A stretch of DNA of 64,000 bases from Staphylococcus debuckii (GTDB lineage Bacteria; Bacillota; Bacilli; Staphylococcales; Staphylococcaceae): positions 372,001 through 436,000 of the forward strand of contig NZ_CP033460.1 of assembly GCF_003718735.1 (NCBI RefSeq). The letters are read 5' to 3'. This document shows, in pieces, positions 17,933-26,405 of the stretch; within the stretch, counting starts at the first letter, position 1; every line of letters begins with the position of its first letter. The notes under the pieces were generated by a model. That model was given only the letters and a program-made list of their open reading frames with translations. It had not been told where the DNA came from and did not search any database. The translations under genes were made by a program, and so were the position numbers.

Positions 17933-18042
17933 ACCATCTCACAACTTTGACGTAGCTAAGATGGTTTAATTCATCAAATTATGTCACCGTCTTTTAAACG
18001 GTCTCTGAAAGCGTCGTGTGTCCGCACGGCGCTTTTCTTTAC
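17933..18042 (-). ncRNA. SprF/RatA-like antitoxin RNA, convergent with the toxin gene
   Basis: On the minus strand a GATAAT -10 element (18049-18054) precedes a region of about 110 bases that contains GTTTAAAAGACGGTGACA, a stretch I recall from staphylococcal SprF-type antitoxins. It ends in the hairpin AAACCATCTTAGC...GTGAGATGGTTT with a T-rich tail. Its 3' end overlaps the toxin mRNA end, so the two RNAs can pair. Boundaries are estimated from the promoter and terminator. Confidence 0.6.
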
Positions 18043-18134
18043 GCCTTTATTATCGCATAAGAGAAAGTAAAAGTACACACAAATACATAAAGAGAAAGCT
18101 TTTTAGAAGAAAATTGATACTGCGTTCAGAAAAA

Positions 18135-18243
18135 ATAAACCATCTCACAACTTTGATATGATTGAGATGGTTTAATTAACTATAAAATCATGTCGCCGTC
18201 TTTTAAACGGGCTTTGAAAGCGTCGTGTACCAGCACGGCACTT
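18135..18243 (-). ncRNA. Second, orphan copy of the antitoxin RNA
   Basis: This stretch repeats 17926-18033 with scattered changes, keeping the terminator hairpin, the AAAAGACGG core and the 5' stem (GCCGTGCTGG...). It has its own promoter on the minus strand: a consensus TATAAT (18250-18255) and TTACAC 17 bp before it. No toxin frame lies beside it. It could silence the neighbouring toxin in trans or be a relic of a duplicated locus. Confidence 0.58.
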
Positions 18244-18298
18244 ATTTATATTATATCCTACCAATTTAAAAAGTGTAATATTATTTCAAAAATGACAA

Positions 18299-18332
18299 AA
18301 AGCGGACACATCCTATAAATGCATCCGCTTCT
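18299..18332. terminator. Intrinsic terminator after trhO
   Basis: AAGCGGA and TCCGCTT, with further pairing of ACATCC and GGATGC-type bases, lie immediately after the trhO stop on the minus strand. Confidence 0.7.
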
Positions 18333-18336
18333 CCTC

Positions 18337-19290
18337 TTATTGTTGAACGGTCTCTTTAAAGTTTTCTAAACGTCTTTCTTTTTCCTCATCGCTGATATTG
18401 TGTTTGGCAACATAGCGGTTACGTTCGTGCTCAGCGCATTCTTTACAGCAAGCGCCTAAATAACGGTGTTCGTTTTCTTCAGAAACCAAGATTTGTTTAT
18501 TGCATTCAGGATTGCTGCAGTTGATATAGCGTTCGCATGGCGTACCATCGAACCATTCTTTACCAATGACTGTTTTTTCAACTTGGTTCACATCGACACT
18601 GATACGTTCATCAAACACGTACATTTTGCCGTCCCAAAGTTCACCTTTCGTCTCAGGATCTTTACCATAAGTGGCAATGCCTCCTTCAAGTTGGGCCACA
18701 TCTTCAAAGCCTTCTTTTAAAAGGAAACCAGAGAACTTTTCACAACGAATACCGCCTGTGCAATAAGTGACGATTTTCTTATCCATGAACATGTCCTTAT
18801 TCTCTTTAATCCAGTCGGGTAGGTCTCTGAAGCGTGTAATGTTTGGACGCACGGCACCACGGAAGTGGCCGAGGTCGAATTCATAATCGTTACGTGCATC
18901 AATAACAATCGTTTCGTCATCTTCTAAAGCGTCGCGGAATTCAGAAGGTGATAAATATTTGCCTGTTGTTTCGCGTGGATCGATATCATTGTCTAAATCG
19001 AGCGCAACGATTTCTTTTCTAGGACGCACATGCATTTTTTTGAAAGCATGTTCTTCTGCTTCGTCGATTTTGAAAGTGATATCTTGGAAACGTTCGTCTG
19101 CACGCATGTGTGCAATATATTGATCTGTATCTTCTTTAGTGCCGGATAAAGTGCCGTTAATACCTTCAGTAGATACTAAAATACGGCCTTTTAAATGATG
19201 TGCTTTACAGAATTCTAAGTGTTCTGCTGCAAAAGTTTCGGGGTCGTCAATTGTGACATATTTATAATATAACAATACTCTATAATCCAT
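18337..19290 (-). CDS. trhO: tRNA uridine(34) hydroxylase, rhodanese-like
   Basis: A 317-residue protein of the TrhO/YceA (UPF0176) family. The N-terminal alpha/beta domain (1-90) contains [17 protein letters not shown] rhodanese domain follows (about 115-215) with [10 protein letters not shown] and the active loop [11 protein letters not shown] (Cys177, Cys183). The C-terminus has a cysteine cluster ([13 protein letters not shown]) that probably binds zinc. The enzyme makes 5-hydroxyuridine at the wobble position of tRNA using oxygen. Length and motifs are normal for Firmicutes. A GAGGAG ribosome site and a terminator frame it as a single-gene unit. Confidence 0.9.
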   Translation of the reverse strand: MDYRVLLYYKYVTIDDPETFAAEHLEFCKAHHLKGRILVSTEGINGTLSGTKEDTDQYIAHMRADERFQDITFKIDEAEEHAFKKMHVRPRKEIVALDLDNDIDPRETTGKYLSPSEFRDALEDDETIVIDARNDYEFDLGHFRGAVRPNITRFRDLPDWIKENKDMFMDKKIVTYCTGGIRCEKFSGFLLKEGFEDVAQLEGGIATYGKDPETKGELWDGKMYVFDERISVDVNQVEKTVIGKEWFDGTPCERYINCSNPECNKQILVSEENEHRYLGACCKECAEHERNRYVAKHNISDEEKERRLENFKETVQQ

Positions 19291-19692
19291 AATTTGATAC
19301 TCCTCATATTCTCTCTTTTAATTTATTGTAAAGGAAAAAGGGCAGACGTTCATGATGCAGAAGACTGATTTTGAGCCTTCTACCATGTGATTTCATTCGT
19401 TATTCAAGCGTTTTTCCATGTAATTCGCAAATTTTTCTCCTAACATATCTTAACAAAAAACACAAAAGATGCAATGCTCCATGCTCAAATTCACAGGTTA
19501 AGGCAACTTACGAATAGCGAATAAATAACTGGCATAGCGTAAGATGAGAAACACTACGATTACTACTGCAAAAATAATCTTACTCCAAGCCACTGTCCAC
19601 ACTATTTCCAGGGAAATAAATGGTGAACAGGTATCTATAGCGAAACAACAAAAAGAACCACTTCAACAATTGAAAGTGGTTCTTCTGATAGA
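19291..19692. other. Gap with terminator and no supported gene
   Basis: A strong hairpin with arms AGAACCACTT and AAGTGGTTCT (about 19652-19684) terminates the gene at 19693. The minus strand from 19632 to 19510 holds a short hydrophobic frame without a convincing start. Nothing else is recognised. Confidence 0.45.
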
Positions 19693-20235
19693 CTAATGAC
19701 CGCTAGAGCCGGAATTTTCAGCTGGCTTTTGCGGAGCAGGCTGTGCTTTTTGAGCAGGTGCTTGCGTTTGATTTGATGCTGCATTTTGCGACTGCGATTG
19801 TGACGGTGCTTGATTTTGAGCAGGCTGCGTTTCAGAACGAGCAGGCTGCTGTTTAGGTTGCGTTTGCTGCGGTGGTTCAGGTTCCGACTTCTCAACCTTT
19901 TTCGGCTGCTCTGCTTTAGGACGTTCCTGTTTCACCGGCGCTTGTTTCGGCGCGACATAATAAGAACGTTGCTCAGCTTGAGGCTGATACTGAGTATTAT
20001 CTTGAGGCGCTTGCTCTTCAACCTCAGGTGCTTCAGTTTTCTTTTTAGAACGCTGCTTTTCCTCTTTAGCCTTCTTATCGTCAGTATCCTTATCTTTCTT
20101 CTCATAATATTTCAGAGCACTCGCTTGATCACTCTTCTGATACTTCTCATACGCAATCACGCCACTGAAGGCGATGCCGGTAACTAATAAGGCTGTTACC
20201 ACAACCGCTGCAATTCTTTTAAATGTTTGTCCCAT
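19693..20235 (-). CDS. Membrane-anchored extracellular protein rich in Pro, Gln and Lys
   Basis: A 180-residue protein with a single N-terminal membrane segment (about residues 8-30, AAVVVTALLVTGIAFSGVIA), then a charged linker (KYQKSDQASALKYYEKKDKD), then a long low-complexity tail of Pro, Gln, Ala, Lys and Glu, ending SGSSGH. The layout is that of a bitopic protein whose disordered tail crosses or reaches into the cell wall. No enzymatic domain is visible and no family is named. The start has a GGGAG ribosome site. A terminator follows. Related low-complexity staphylococcal proteins exist, but length and sequence vary, so homology is weak evidence. Confidence 0.7.
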   Translation of the reverse strand: MGQTFKRIAAVVVTALLVTGIAFSGVIAYEKYQKSDQASALKYYEKKDKDTDDKKAKEEKQRSKKKTEAPEVEEQAPQDNTQYQPQAEQRSYYVAPKQAPVKQERPKAEQPKKVEKSEPEPPQQTQPKQQPARSETQPAQNQAPSQSQSQNAASNQTQAPAQKAQPAPQKPAENSGSSGH

Positions 20236-20499
20236 TTGAAGCGACTCCCTATAAAGTGATGTTTAGTCTCGGTGCTGCTTTCGTTATCCATACTAATTTT
20301 ATAGAATTGAGATAAATATTTCCACTGCTTTCAACCCTTTTTTGAAAAAGAATGCCTTGGAGAGTTCGAAATCCCCGAAAGATACCCTCAAACCATAGTT
20401 AGAAATAGAAACGAAGCACAATTAAAGTGTAAATGTTTATCCTTATCTTAAAGTGGTATAAAATTTATAGTCACAAATCTAAAAGCGAGGTTGATAAAC

Positions 20500-20775
20500 A
20501 TGGCAGAAATTAAACAAGGTAATAATAAATTTTACATTGGAGATTCTGAAGAACAACCAGAAGCAGAGATTACGTTCGTGTCAGCAGGCGAAGACAAAAT
20601 TGATGTTAACCACACTGGCGTCAGCAGCAATTTAGAAGGACAAGGTGTTGGCACACAGTTAGTAAAAAGAGTAGTAGAATACGCAAAAGAAAACAATTTA
20701 AAAATTATTCCTTCTTGTCCATTTGCGAAAAAAGTGATTGATGAAACACCTGAATATCAAGACGTTTTAGCATAA
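20500..20775 (+). CDS. Small GNAT-like N-acetyltransferase (YjdJ type)
   Basis: A 91-residue protein of the short COG2388 acetyltransferase family. It has the acetyl-CoA binding segment LEGQGVGTQLVKRVVEYAKE and the typical end IIPSCPFAKKVIDETPEYQDVL. These single-domain enzymes are about half the length of classical GNAT proteins; a substrate is not known. The ATG at 20500 follows GCGAGG at normal distance, while an upstream TTG is less likely. A terminator follows at 20798. Confidence 0.88.
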   Translation: MAEIKQGNNKFYIGDSEEQPEAEITFVSAGEDKIDVNHTGVSSNLEGQGVGTQLVKRVVEYAKENNLKIIPSCPFAKKVIDETPEYQDVLA

Positions 20776-20797
20776 GGTGAGTGTTGAGGGAGTCTAA

Positions 20798-20846
20798 AAA
20801 GTCAAGCTGCTCTAGGACATGGCATTGTCCTGGGGCAGCTTGTTTT
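20798..20846. terminator. Intrinsic terminator
   Basis: AAGCTGC and GCAGCTT enclose a second stem (AGGACA with TGTCCT), followed by TTTTATTTTT. It ends the acetyltransferase unit. Confidence 0.75.
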
Positions 20847-20998
20847 ATTTTTAAAGTGGATTTAAATGACGTTCAATTTCTACATGTCTGTCTTGAAGAA
20901 GTCTGGAAGAGTGAGCGTTGCTCTGATGTAATGATAAAAGCTGATTCTTTAAGAAATAGGAATATCTATGATATAAAGGGTATAAGGAGAGAATATGC

Positions 20999-21190
20999 AT
21001 GAAGAGATTAATAGCGATGATTATCAGATTTATGTTCTATTTTGATATCATGTTCCTCTTTGAATACTTTGTATTTGATGATGTAAATTATCTCTATATC
21101 TTAGGTTTGGCCTTAGCGCTTGCGATATTTACTGAAATAGGTAATCCGAGGAACAAGAAGAAGAAAAAGAATGATGATAAAAAGAAATGA
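20999..21190 (+). CDS. Small membrane protein with lysine-rich tail
   Basis: A 63-residue protein with two hydrophobic segments (about 4-24 and 29-47) and a very basic end (NKKKKKNDDKKK). It has a TAAGGAGAG ribosome site before ATG 20999. It is the first of three small membrane protein genes in a row that share layout, namely two membrane helices and a basic C-terminus. No family is recognised; the three probably form one operon. Confidence 0.65.
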   Translation: MKRLIAMIIRFMFYFDIMFLFEYFVFDDVNYLYILGLALALAIFTEIGNPRNKKKKKNDDKKK

Positions 21191-21237
21191 CGGGTATAAT
21201 CAACTAAAAGATAAACAGATGATTGGATGATTGCCAA

Positions 21238-21414
21238 ATGAATGTTCCAAAAATGTTAATATACGTAGCACTGATGTGCTTCATAGTTATCGTAGAAATG
21301 ATATTAGTTGCTACAATAGGATTACCGAAATATGTAGTTATTGTAATTAGTGTTATTCTGTTAATTCTAGTGGTACTAATCGTAATGGAAGTTGTTAAGA
21401 AGAATAAGAAATAG
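21238..21414 (+). CDS. Small two-helix membrane protein
   Basis: A 58-residue protein (MNVPKMLIYVALM... VVKKNKK) with two hydrophobic helices and a basic end. The ATG at 21238 is chosen over an upstream TTG at 21223; the ribosome site (GGATG) is weak. It resembles the next gene in layout (helix, short loop with Pro, helix, then Glu-Val/Ile and lysines), so the two are probably paralogues. Confidence 0.55.
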   Translation: MNVPKMLIYVALMCFIVIVEMILVATIGLPKYVVIVISVILLILVVLIVMEVVKKNKK

Positions 21415-21461
21415 TTTCAGATTCGCTTAGAGAATAAAACATGTATAAGGTGGTTAACCTA

Positions 21462-21650
21462 ATGGATTCGATGAAAATCGCAGTGCTGTCTGCAATTGTG
21501 TTTTTACTTATCGCTTTAGAGATAGTAATGAACAGCTATCTTACACCGCACTTATTTCTGATTACCGTAATTAGTCTTTTTGCAGTAGTAGCCGCCGGAG
21601 TATTAGTATCTGAAATCATTAAAGGTTATAAACAAAGTTATAAAGAGTGA
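21462..21650 (+). CDS. Small two-helix membrane protein, likely paralogue of the preceding one
   Basis: A 62-residue protein beginning MDSMKIAVLSAIVFLL, with a second helix ending in VSEIIKGYKQSYKE. AAGGTGG lies 8 bp before the ATG at 21462, which decides the start. It has the same two-helix layout as the gene at 21238. Function unknown. Confidence 0.6.
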   Translation: MDSMKIAVLSAIVFLLIALEIVMNSYLTPHLFLITVISLFAVVAAGVLVSEIIKGYKQSYKE

Positions 21651-21721
21651 AAGATCAAGCTTGTATGCGAAAATGGCATGCAAGCTTATTTTAATGCCTT
21701 TAAACAAGCCATACTAGTACA

Positions 21722-21741
21722 TGTAACAATGTTATGTTACA
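21722..21741. promoter_or_regulatory. Perfect palindromic operator before the DUF4004 gene
   Basis: TGTAACA, six bases and TGTTACA form a perfect inverted repeat 24 bp upstream of the gene at 21765. Its regulator is most likely the helix-turn-helix protein encoded there, acting on its own promoter. Confidence 0.6.
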
Positions 21742-21764
21742 CTGTTATTAGGAGGTATCGTGAC

Positions 21765-22370
21765 ATGGAAGGACAACTTATTAGCAAGAAAGAACTTTTA
21801 TTAAAGTGCGACATTACTTATGGCCAGCTCTATCGTTGGAAGCGTAAGCACTTAATCCCTGATGAATGGTTTATCCGCAAATCTACTTATACGGGTCAAG
21901 AATCTTTTTTACCAAAAGATAAGGCGCTAAAGCGTATTAAAGATATTCAAAAATATAAAAATAAATATTCGTTAGATGAATTAGCGAAGAAGTTTGCTGA
22001 AGAGAGTGGAGCTGTTGAAAATAATGCGCTAAGTAATGAAACTTTAATAAATCAGTGGTCACGTTATTTTATGAGCGAAGTCGGAGAAAGCTTGCTGAAC
22101 AAATATCCAGAAGAAAAGGCGGTCTATGTAGGAACTATTTTAAATGATGTGTTAACAAAAAGTATTATCTCAATGGATGAGTTGCAGGACTTAAAAGACT
22201 TTTTACTGCAGAGCAGTGAGAATAATAAATATGTCGTATTATATATTTGCCGTAAGTTAGGGATTACATTCTATTTACTAGCTGATCTGCAAGGGAAAAT
22301 TACCTTAGACAAGAGTGTGAAGGTATTGGATACTATCCAAGCAGAGAAATTATTTATGGAAGAAATGTAA
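21765..22370 (+). CDS. DUF4004 family (YhbD-like) MerR-type helix-turn-helix protein
   Basis: A 201-residue protein. Its N-terminus LISKKELLLKCDITYGQLYRWKR is a winged-helix recognition segment, followed by LIPDEWFIRKSTYTGQESF and FLPKDKALKRI, the conserved block of the YhbD/DUF4004 family. The rest is helical and may be the effector or dimer domain. The start is fixed by an AGGAGG ribosome site before ATG 21765. The perfect palindrome at 21722-21741 suggests autoregulation. The family role is not established. A terminator follows. Confidence 0.82.
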   Translation: MEGQLISKKELLLKCDITYGQLYRWKRKHLIPDEWFIRKSTYTGQESFLPKDKALKRIKDIQKYKNKYSLDELAKKFAEESGAVENNALSNETLINQWSRYFMSEVGESLLNKYPEEKAVYVGTILNDVLTKSIISMDELQDLKDFLLQSSENNKYVVLYICRKLGITFYLLADLQGKITLDKSVKVLDTIQAEKLFMEEM

Positions 22371-22373
22371 ATT

Positions 22374-22407
22374 AAAGCCCCAAACAGCCATGCTGCTTGG
22401 GGTTTGC
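22374..22407. terminator. Bidirectional intrinsic terminator
   Basis: AAGCCCCAA and TTGGGGTTT pair around a loop containing a second small stem (CAGC/GCTG), between convergent genes. Confidence 0.75.
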
Positions 22408-22415
22408 AAGTTAAA

Positions 22416-22637
22416 TTATTTGTCTTTAGTCGCTCTAATAAATAAACCGAGTAATGTGAACGTTGTAACAGCAAATACAATATTCATGATTGAAAGAATC
22501 TCTATGATAACTACGTCTTTACCTAAACGTTCAAATGCATTCTGCTGCATCTCTTGATCAGTGTTAAAGCCTCCTTCTTCTACGCGAGAAGGTTTTTCTT
22601 CTAAATCTTTCATCATTCTGTCTTCTACAAAAGGCAT
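22416..22637 (-). CDS. Small single-pass membrane protein
   Basis: A 73-residue protein with an acidic N-terminal half (MPFVEDRMMKDLEEKPSR) and one membrane helix near the C-terminus (IIEILSIMNIVFAVTTFTLL). The start at 22637 follows GGGAGG at proper distance; an upstream in-frame start lies before that site and is unlikely. It is 54 bp downstream of the MFS gene on the same strand, so co-transcription is possible. Family unknown. Confidence 0.6.
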   Translation of the reverse strand: MPFVEDRMMKDLEEKPSRVEEGGFNTDQEMQQNAFERLGKDVVIIEILSIMNIVFAVTTFTLLGLFIRATKDK

Positions 22638-22691
22638 ATTGGATTCCTCCCTTGTTGTTAAAATCATTCCCTCTTGTCATAAAAGCAAACT

Positions 22692-23882
22692 TTAAGCTGT
22701 ACCTTCTTCTTTTTGCAAAGCGCGGTAACTGAGCCAGCTGCTGATCAAACCGAGGACTAAAATTGCTGTGGCAAACAATAATGCAGAATTATAATTACCG
22801 GACTCTCCAATCAAATATCCTGATACAAAAGGCGCAATCATTTGACCTACACTGTAAATTACTGTGAGGGTTGCTATGAAGTTAGACTGACTTCCTGTTT
22901 GGAACATTAACATTTGACCTTTAGACATAAACAAAGTAGTAAGGCCCAAGAAGGTACTCCCGAATAATAGAGAACTGATAATCAGGCTGACGATGTTATG
23001 TGAAATAACCGGGAGACAGACGCTGATAATTTGGAGGCCGAAAGCCATGTATGTTGCTTTACTGTAGTCTAACTTTTCAGCAATCAATGACCAAACCACC
23101 GTTGAAGGAATGGCTCCTAGACCTACAAACATCCAACTTAAAGCCGCATAATCCGAGAAGGCGGGGATTGATTTAATGATGGCCACTAAGAAGGTTCCTG
23201 TAATAATATAACCAGCTCCTTCACAGAAATAAGCAATAGAGAACCAACGCATAAATTTAGGGTTAAGACGGTGGGCAGTCTTATCTTCTTCAGAGGTATC
23301 ACTATTTCCAGGCAACTCTCTAGGCGGGTTTTCTTTCATCAAGAAAATCACTAATAAACCCAGTATTAGGGAGATAGCGCCTAATATAATCCAGGTCATC
23401 TGCCACGTCGATTCATCTGTAAAGAAGAAGACGTAGATGCTGCTGAAGAATAACCCGAGACCTACCGCACTATATAGTAGTCCAGAAATTCCTTCTTTAT
23501 GTGCTTGGCGTAAGGCTTCTAAGACGACGTTCGAAGCGAGTACAAAGACGGTTCCGCTGGTTATACCGGCAATCAGACGTAGGATGGACCAGAATATGTA
23601 ATTTGTCGTGAACCCCATCAAAATAATAGAAAGGATATTCAGGATAAGATAGATTTTGACATCTACAACCTTGCTTTTGAAAATGAAAAACATGGGAATA
23701 ATTGCACCAATCAAATAGCCGAGATAATTAATTGTGGCTAGTAATCCGGCAGCCTGATCGCTCATATGTTCCGCATGTTGCATAAAGGGTAAAATCGGCG
23801 TATAAGCAAAGCGTCCGATTGCCATAACAATGAATAAAGAAGCCATGCCTAGCAATAATTGTCGATGAGCGTGTTGGTTCAT
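22692..23882 (-). CDS. YbfB/YjiJ family MFS transporter
   Basis: A 396-residue transporter with twelve hydrophobic segments. The N-terminus LLGMASLFIVMAIGRFAYTPILPFM with an early GRFAYTP is characteristic of the YbfB/YjiJ group of the major facilitator superfamily. The central loop between helices 6 and 7 is charged. Substrate is unknown. The ribosome site AAAGGAGG is ideal. No interruption is seen. Confidence 0.87.
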   Translation of the reverse strand: MNQHAHRQLLLGMASLFIVMAIGRFAYTPILPFMQHAEHMSDQAAGLLATINYLGYLIGAIIPMFFIFKSKVVDVKIYLILNILSIILMGFTTNYIFWSILRLIAGITSGTVFVLASNVVLEALRQAHKEGISGLLYSAVGLGLFFSSIYVFFFTDESTWQMTWIILGAISLILGLLVIFLMKENPPRELPGNSDTSEEDKTAHRLNPKFMRWFSIAYFCEGAGYIITGTFLVAIIKSIPAFSDYAALSWMFVGLGAIPSTVVWSLIAEKLDYSKATYMAFGLQIISVCLPVISHNIVSLIISSLLFGSTFLGLTTLFMSKGQMLMFQTGSQSNFIATLTVIYSVGQMIAPFVSGYLIGESGNYNSALLFATAILVLGLISSWLSYRALQKEEGTA

Positions 23883-23994
23883 GATGTTGCCTCCTTTGGG
23901 TAATATGGCCTTTATTATACGTGTTTTTGTAATTTTTAGATAATGATGATTTATAAACTTGTAAAATAACTTTAACTTATCATTATTAAAATAA

Positions 23995-24033
23995 AAAATG
24001 AGACTAAGTACACAATGTACCTAATCTCATCTC
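23995..24033. terminator. Intrinsic terminator after the 44-aa gene
   Basis: ATGAGACTAAGTACA and TGTACCTAATCTCAT form an interrupted stem, with an A-run on one side, after the small minus-strand gene at 24067. Confidence 0.6.
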
Positions 24034-24066
24034 AAATAATATCTCAATCATATTTCTAAAATATGT

Positions 24067-24201
24067 TTATTTATCGTCTTTTTTATCTTTTTTGTCGCCG
24101 CCTAATTTATCTTTAGCGTACTCTTTACCTTTCTCGATGTACTCATCTTTGTGTTCGTTTAAATGATCTTCGCCTTTTTTCTTGATATCATCAAAGTTCA
24201 T
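24067..24201 (-). CDS. Small hydrophilic protein (44 aa), possible stress or antitoxin-like peptide
   Basis: A 44-residue frame (MNFDDIKKKGEDHLNEHKDE ... KKDKKDDK) made almost only of charged residues and predicted helical. The ribosome site AAGGAGG is ideal and a terminator follows. The pattern of alternating Lys and Asp/Glu in a single amphipathic helix resembles small CsbD-like or Rv0909-like proteins, but it is too short for a firm family call. Confidence 0.6.
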   Translation of the reverse strand: MNFDDIKKKGEDHLNEHKDEYIEKGKEYAKDKLGGDKKDKKDDK

Positions 24202-24486
24202 AATTTATTCCTCCTTCAAATTTAAGTACAGTTATGGGTTACCCCGTGTATTTGGTATGAAACACTTTAAATTGCACTAAAGTTCAAATCTTTTTGTAAA
24301 ACCTGTCAACCACTAGGTTTGTAGAGTCAAATTTATTTTTTTAAAAATATAGTTGATACGTGTGAATGACCTTTTATGGAGCGTAAAATTCTTATTTTTT
24401 TCAAAAACGAGAGCGCATTTGATGATTGTATCAGAACTGAAAAGGGAATTTTAATATTATATAGAGATAATGAGGAGGCGTTAAGT

Positions 24487-25569
24487 GTGGATTATACACG
24501 TTTAGGTAATTCTGGATTGAACGTTTCAAGATATGCATTAGGTACGATTCCTTTTGCTGGAAGTAATGGATTTGAAAATGCAGGTGGAATGAGTGAAAAA
24601 GAAGTCGCGTACTTTATTGATTATGCGTTAGACCAAGGCATCAACCAATTTGATACAGCCAATTTATATTCGAAAGGCGACTCTGAAATTGCGTTAGGTA
24701 AGGGCATTCGCAATCATCGCGATGAAATGGTGATTAGTACGAAAATGGGATTTCCTTATAATGACAATCCAAATAACGTAGGTGCTTCAAGACTGAATAT
24801 TGAACGCTCTATCGATCATTCGTTAAAGAGACTCGGTACAGATTATGTAGATTTGTATTATGTGCATACGTGGGATGGCCAGGTTCCCGTAGAAGAAACA
24901 ATACAAACGATGAACGACTTGATTCGAAAAGGCAAAATTCGTTATTGGGGCGTATCAAATTATAGTGGCTGGAATTTAGCACATACGCATACGTATGCGA
25001 CGCAAAATAATATGATACCTCCGATTGCACAACAAATTTACTATACGCCAGAATCGCGTGAAGCGGAATATGAGTTGCTTCCGGCTGGTACAGAGTTAGG
25101 AGTCGGCAACAGTATTTGGTCGCCATTGGGAGAAGGATTGTTAACAGGCAAGATTACTCGGGATAAAAAGGGTGAACCGAATACTAGACAAGGTGACGGT
25201 TGGCCTGAGCCATATGTGAAAAATCATGATTTGTTCTATCAACTCATCGATACAGTAGCAGAAATTGCACAGCGTCATAATGCAACAATACCGCAAATTG
25301 TATTAGCTTGGTTGCGTGACAGACCGAATGTCGATTCTATCGTCATAGCTGCACGTAATAAAGAACAGCTGCACGACAATATCGCTTCTTATCAATTACA
25401 GTTAACTGCTGATGAGATGCGTGCCATCAATGACTTAACCTTACCTGAACCGATTTACCCGCTTTGGCATCGTGCAATGAACTCAGCGGATAGAGCTTCA
25501 AATGCTGAGCAGGAATATTTGAGAGATTATCAAGAATATATGGATCGCAAAGATAATTTGATACAATAG
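24487..25569 (+). CDS. Aldo/keto reductase
   Basis: A 360-residue NADPH-dependent oxidoreductase with the TIM-barrel aldo/keto reductase pattern: YTRLGNSGLNVSRYALGT at the start, the catalytic Asp and Tyr in QFDTANLYSKGDSE, the Lys in VISTKMGF, and the His in YYVHTWD. IVLAWLRDRPNVDSIVIAARN near the end binds the cofactor. The GTG at 24487 is taken as start because GAGGAGG lies 8 bp upstream; the longer frame would add 37 residues unlike the family. It is related to the AKR group containing YghZ and potassium-channel beta subunits. Substrate unknown. Confidence 0.88.
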   Translation: MDYTRLGNSGLNVSRYALGTIPFAGSNGFENAGGMSEKEVAYFIDYALDQGINQFDTANLYSKGDSEIALGKGIRNHRDEMVISTKMGFPYNDNPNNVGASRLNIERSIDHSLKRLGTDYVDLYYVHTWDGQVPVEETIQTMNDLIRKGKIRYWGVSNYSGWNLAHTHTYATQNNMIPPIAQQIYYTPESREAEYELLPAGTELGVGNSIWSPLGEGLLTGKITRDKKGEPNTRQGDGWPEPYVKNHDLFYQLIDTVAEIAQRHNATIPQIVLAWLRDRPNVDSIVIAARNKEQLHDNIASYQLQLTADEMRAINDLTLPEPIYPLWHRAMNSADRASNAEQEYLRDYQEYMDRKDNLIQ

Positions 25570-25579
25570 TTGATTTCTG

Positions 25580-25609
25580 TCCCACTCGTACTAAAGACTG
25601 CGGGTGGGA
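25580..25609. terminator. Hairpin after the aldo/keto reductase gene
   Basis: TCCCACTCG pairs with CGGGTGGGA. The T-tail is short, so termination is plausible but not certain. Confidence 0.5.
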
Positions 25610-25769
25610 AATTCTTATATCTTTAATCCAAGGTTATATATTTAAATTTTAAATAATACAAAAAATTATAATTTAAGTATAGACATATAAGTATACAATT
25701 CGATATACTAGTGTTGATAATCATATTATTCTAAATTATTTGTTTAATTATAAGGGAGGAGGAATTAAG

Positions 25770-26243
25770 ATGATTAAAAGAACAGCAGAACACATTTTAA
25801 CATGGATTGGCGTGGGTCTATCAGCAATCGGCCTGTTATTAATCGGCTTGGTGTTACCCTTTATGAGTGCAGATTCATTCATTCAAGGTATGCAAGAAGG
25901 TGATGGTAACATCACTTATGAAGACGCTACTATGACAGCCTCATTATTCCAAAATGTAGGAATCTTTGTTTTAATTTTAGGTCTGATTACTTTGGTAATA
26001 GCTATTGTAGGTGGCGTATTTATCAATAAGAAAGCTAAAACAGCAGGTATTTTAATTTTAATCGCTGGCGTTATTTCCCTATTAGGAAACTGGGTTGTAG
26101 CGATTTTGTGGATTATCGCTGGTATTATGCTTCTAGTTAAGAAACCTCAAAGAGATACTTTAACTGAAGATGGCTATTATAATTATGATAAAGCTAATGA
26201 AGTCGCTAAAGATCGAAATGATGAAGATCCTTATAAATATTAA
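25770..26243 (+). CDS. DUF4064 family membrane protein
   Basis: A 157-residue protein with four hydrophobic segments. The start KRTAEHILTWIGVGLSAIGLL and end region VAILWIIAGIMLLVKKP are typical of DUF4064. An extracellular loop (MQEGDGNITYEDATM) lies between helices 1 and 2. ATG 25770 follows GGGAGGAGG; the frame's upstream TTG is not used. Function of the family is not established. A clear terminator (26252-26284) follows. Confidence 0.82.
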   Translation: MIKRTAEHILTWIGVGLSAIGLLLIGLVLPFMSADSFIQGMQEGDGNITYEDATMTASLFQNVGIFVLILGLITLVIAIVGGVFINKKAKTAGILILIAGVISLLGNWVVAILWIIAGIMLLVKKPQRDTLTEDGYYNYDKANEVAKDRNDEDPYKY

Positions 26244-26251
26244 GGATTATG

Positions 26252-26284
26252 GGAGTTGGAACATTAGTTGTTCCAACTCTCTTT
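26252..26284 (+). terminator. Intrinsic terminator
   Basis: GAGTTGGAACA and TGTTCCAACTC form an 11-bp perfect stem followed by a T-run. Confidence 0.8.
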
Positions 26285-26405
26285 TGCTATTTAGTAGGAT
26301 TTTCGACAACTCAACAAATTCTACCCCACCCAAAAACTTGATTCAATCGCAAAACAGGAGCTGAGACATTTTATCATGCCCCAACCCCTAATACAATTTG
26401 CTTAT

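Noticed and set aside
19510..19632. Short hydrophobic minus-strand frame (VVIVVFLILRYASYLF)
   Set aside because: Only a weak GTG start and a weak ribosome site; could be a membrane peptide but is not supported.
20781..21002. 73-codon plus-strand frame after the acetyltransferase
   Set aside because: It runs straight through a strong terminator, has no ribosome site and lacks any family features.
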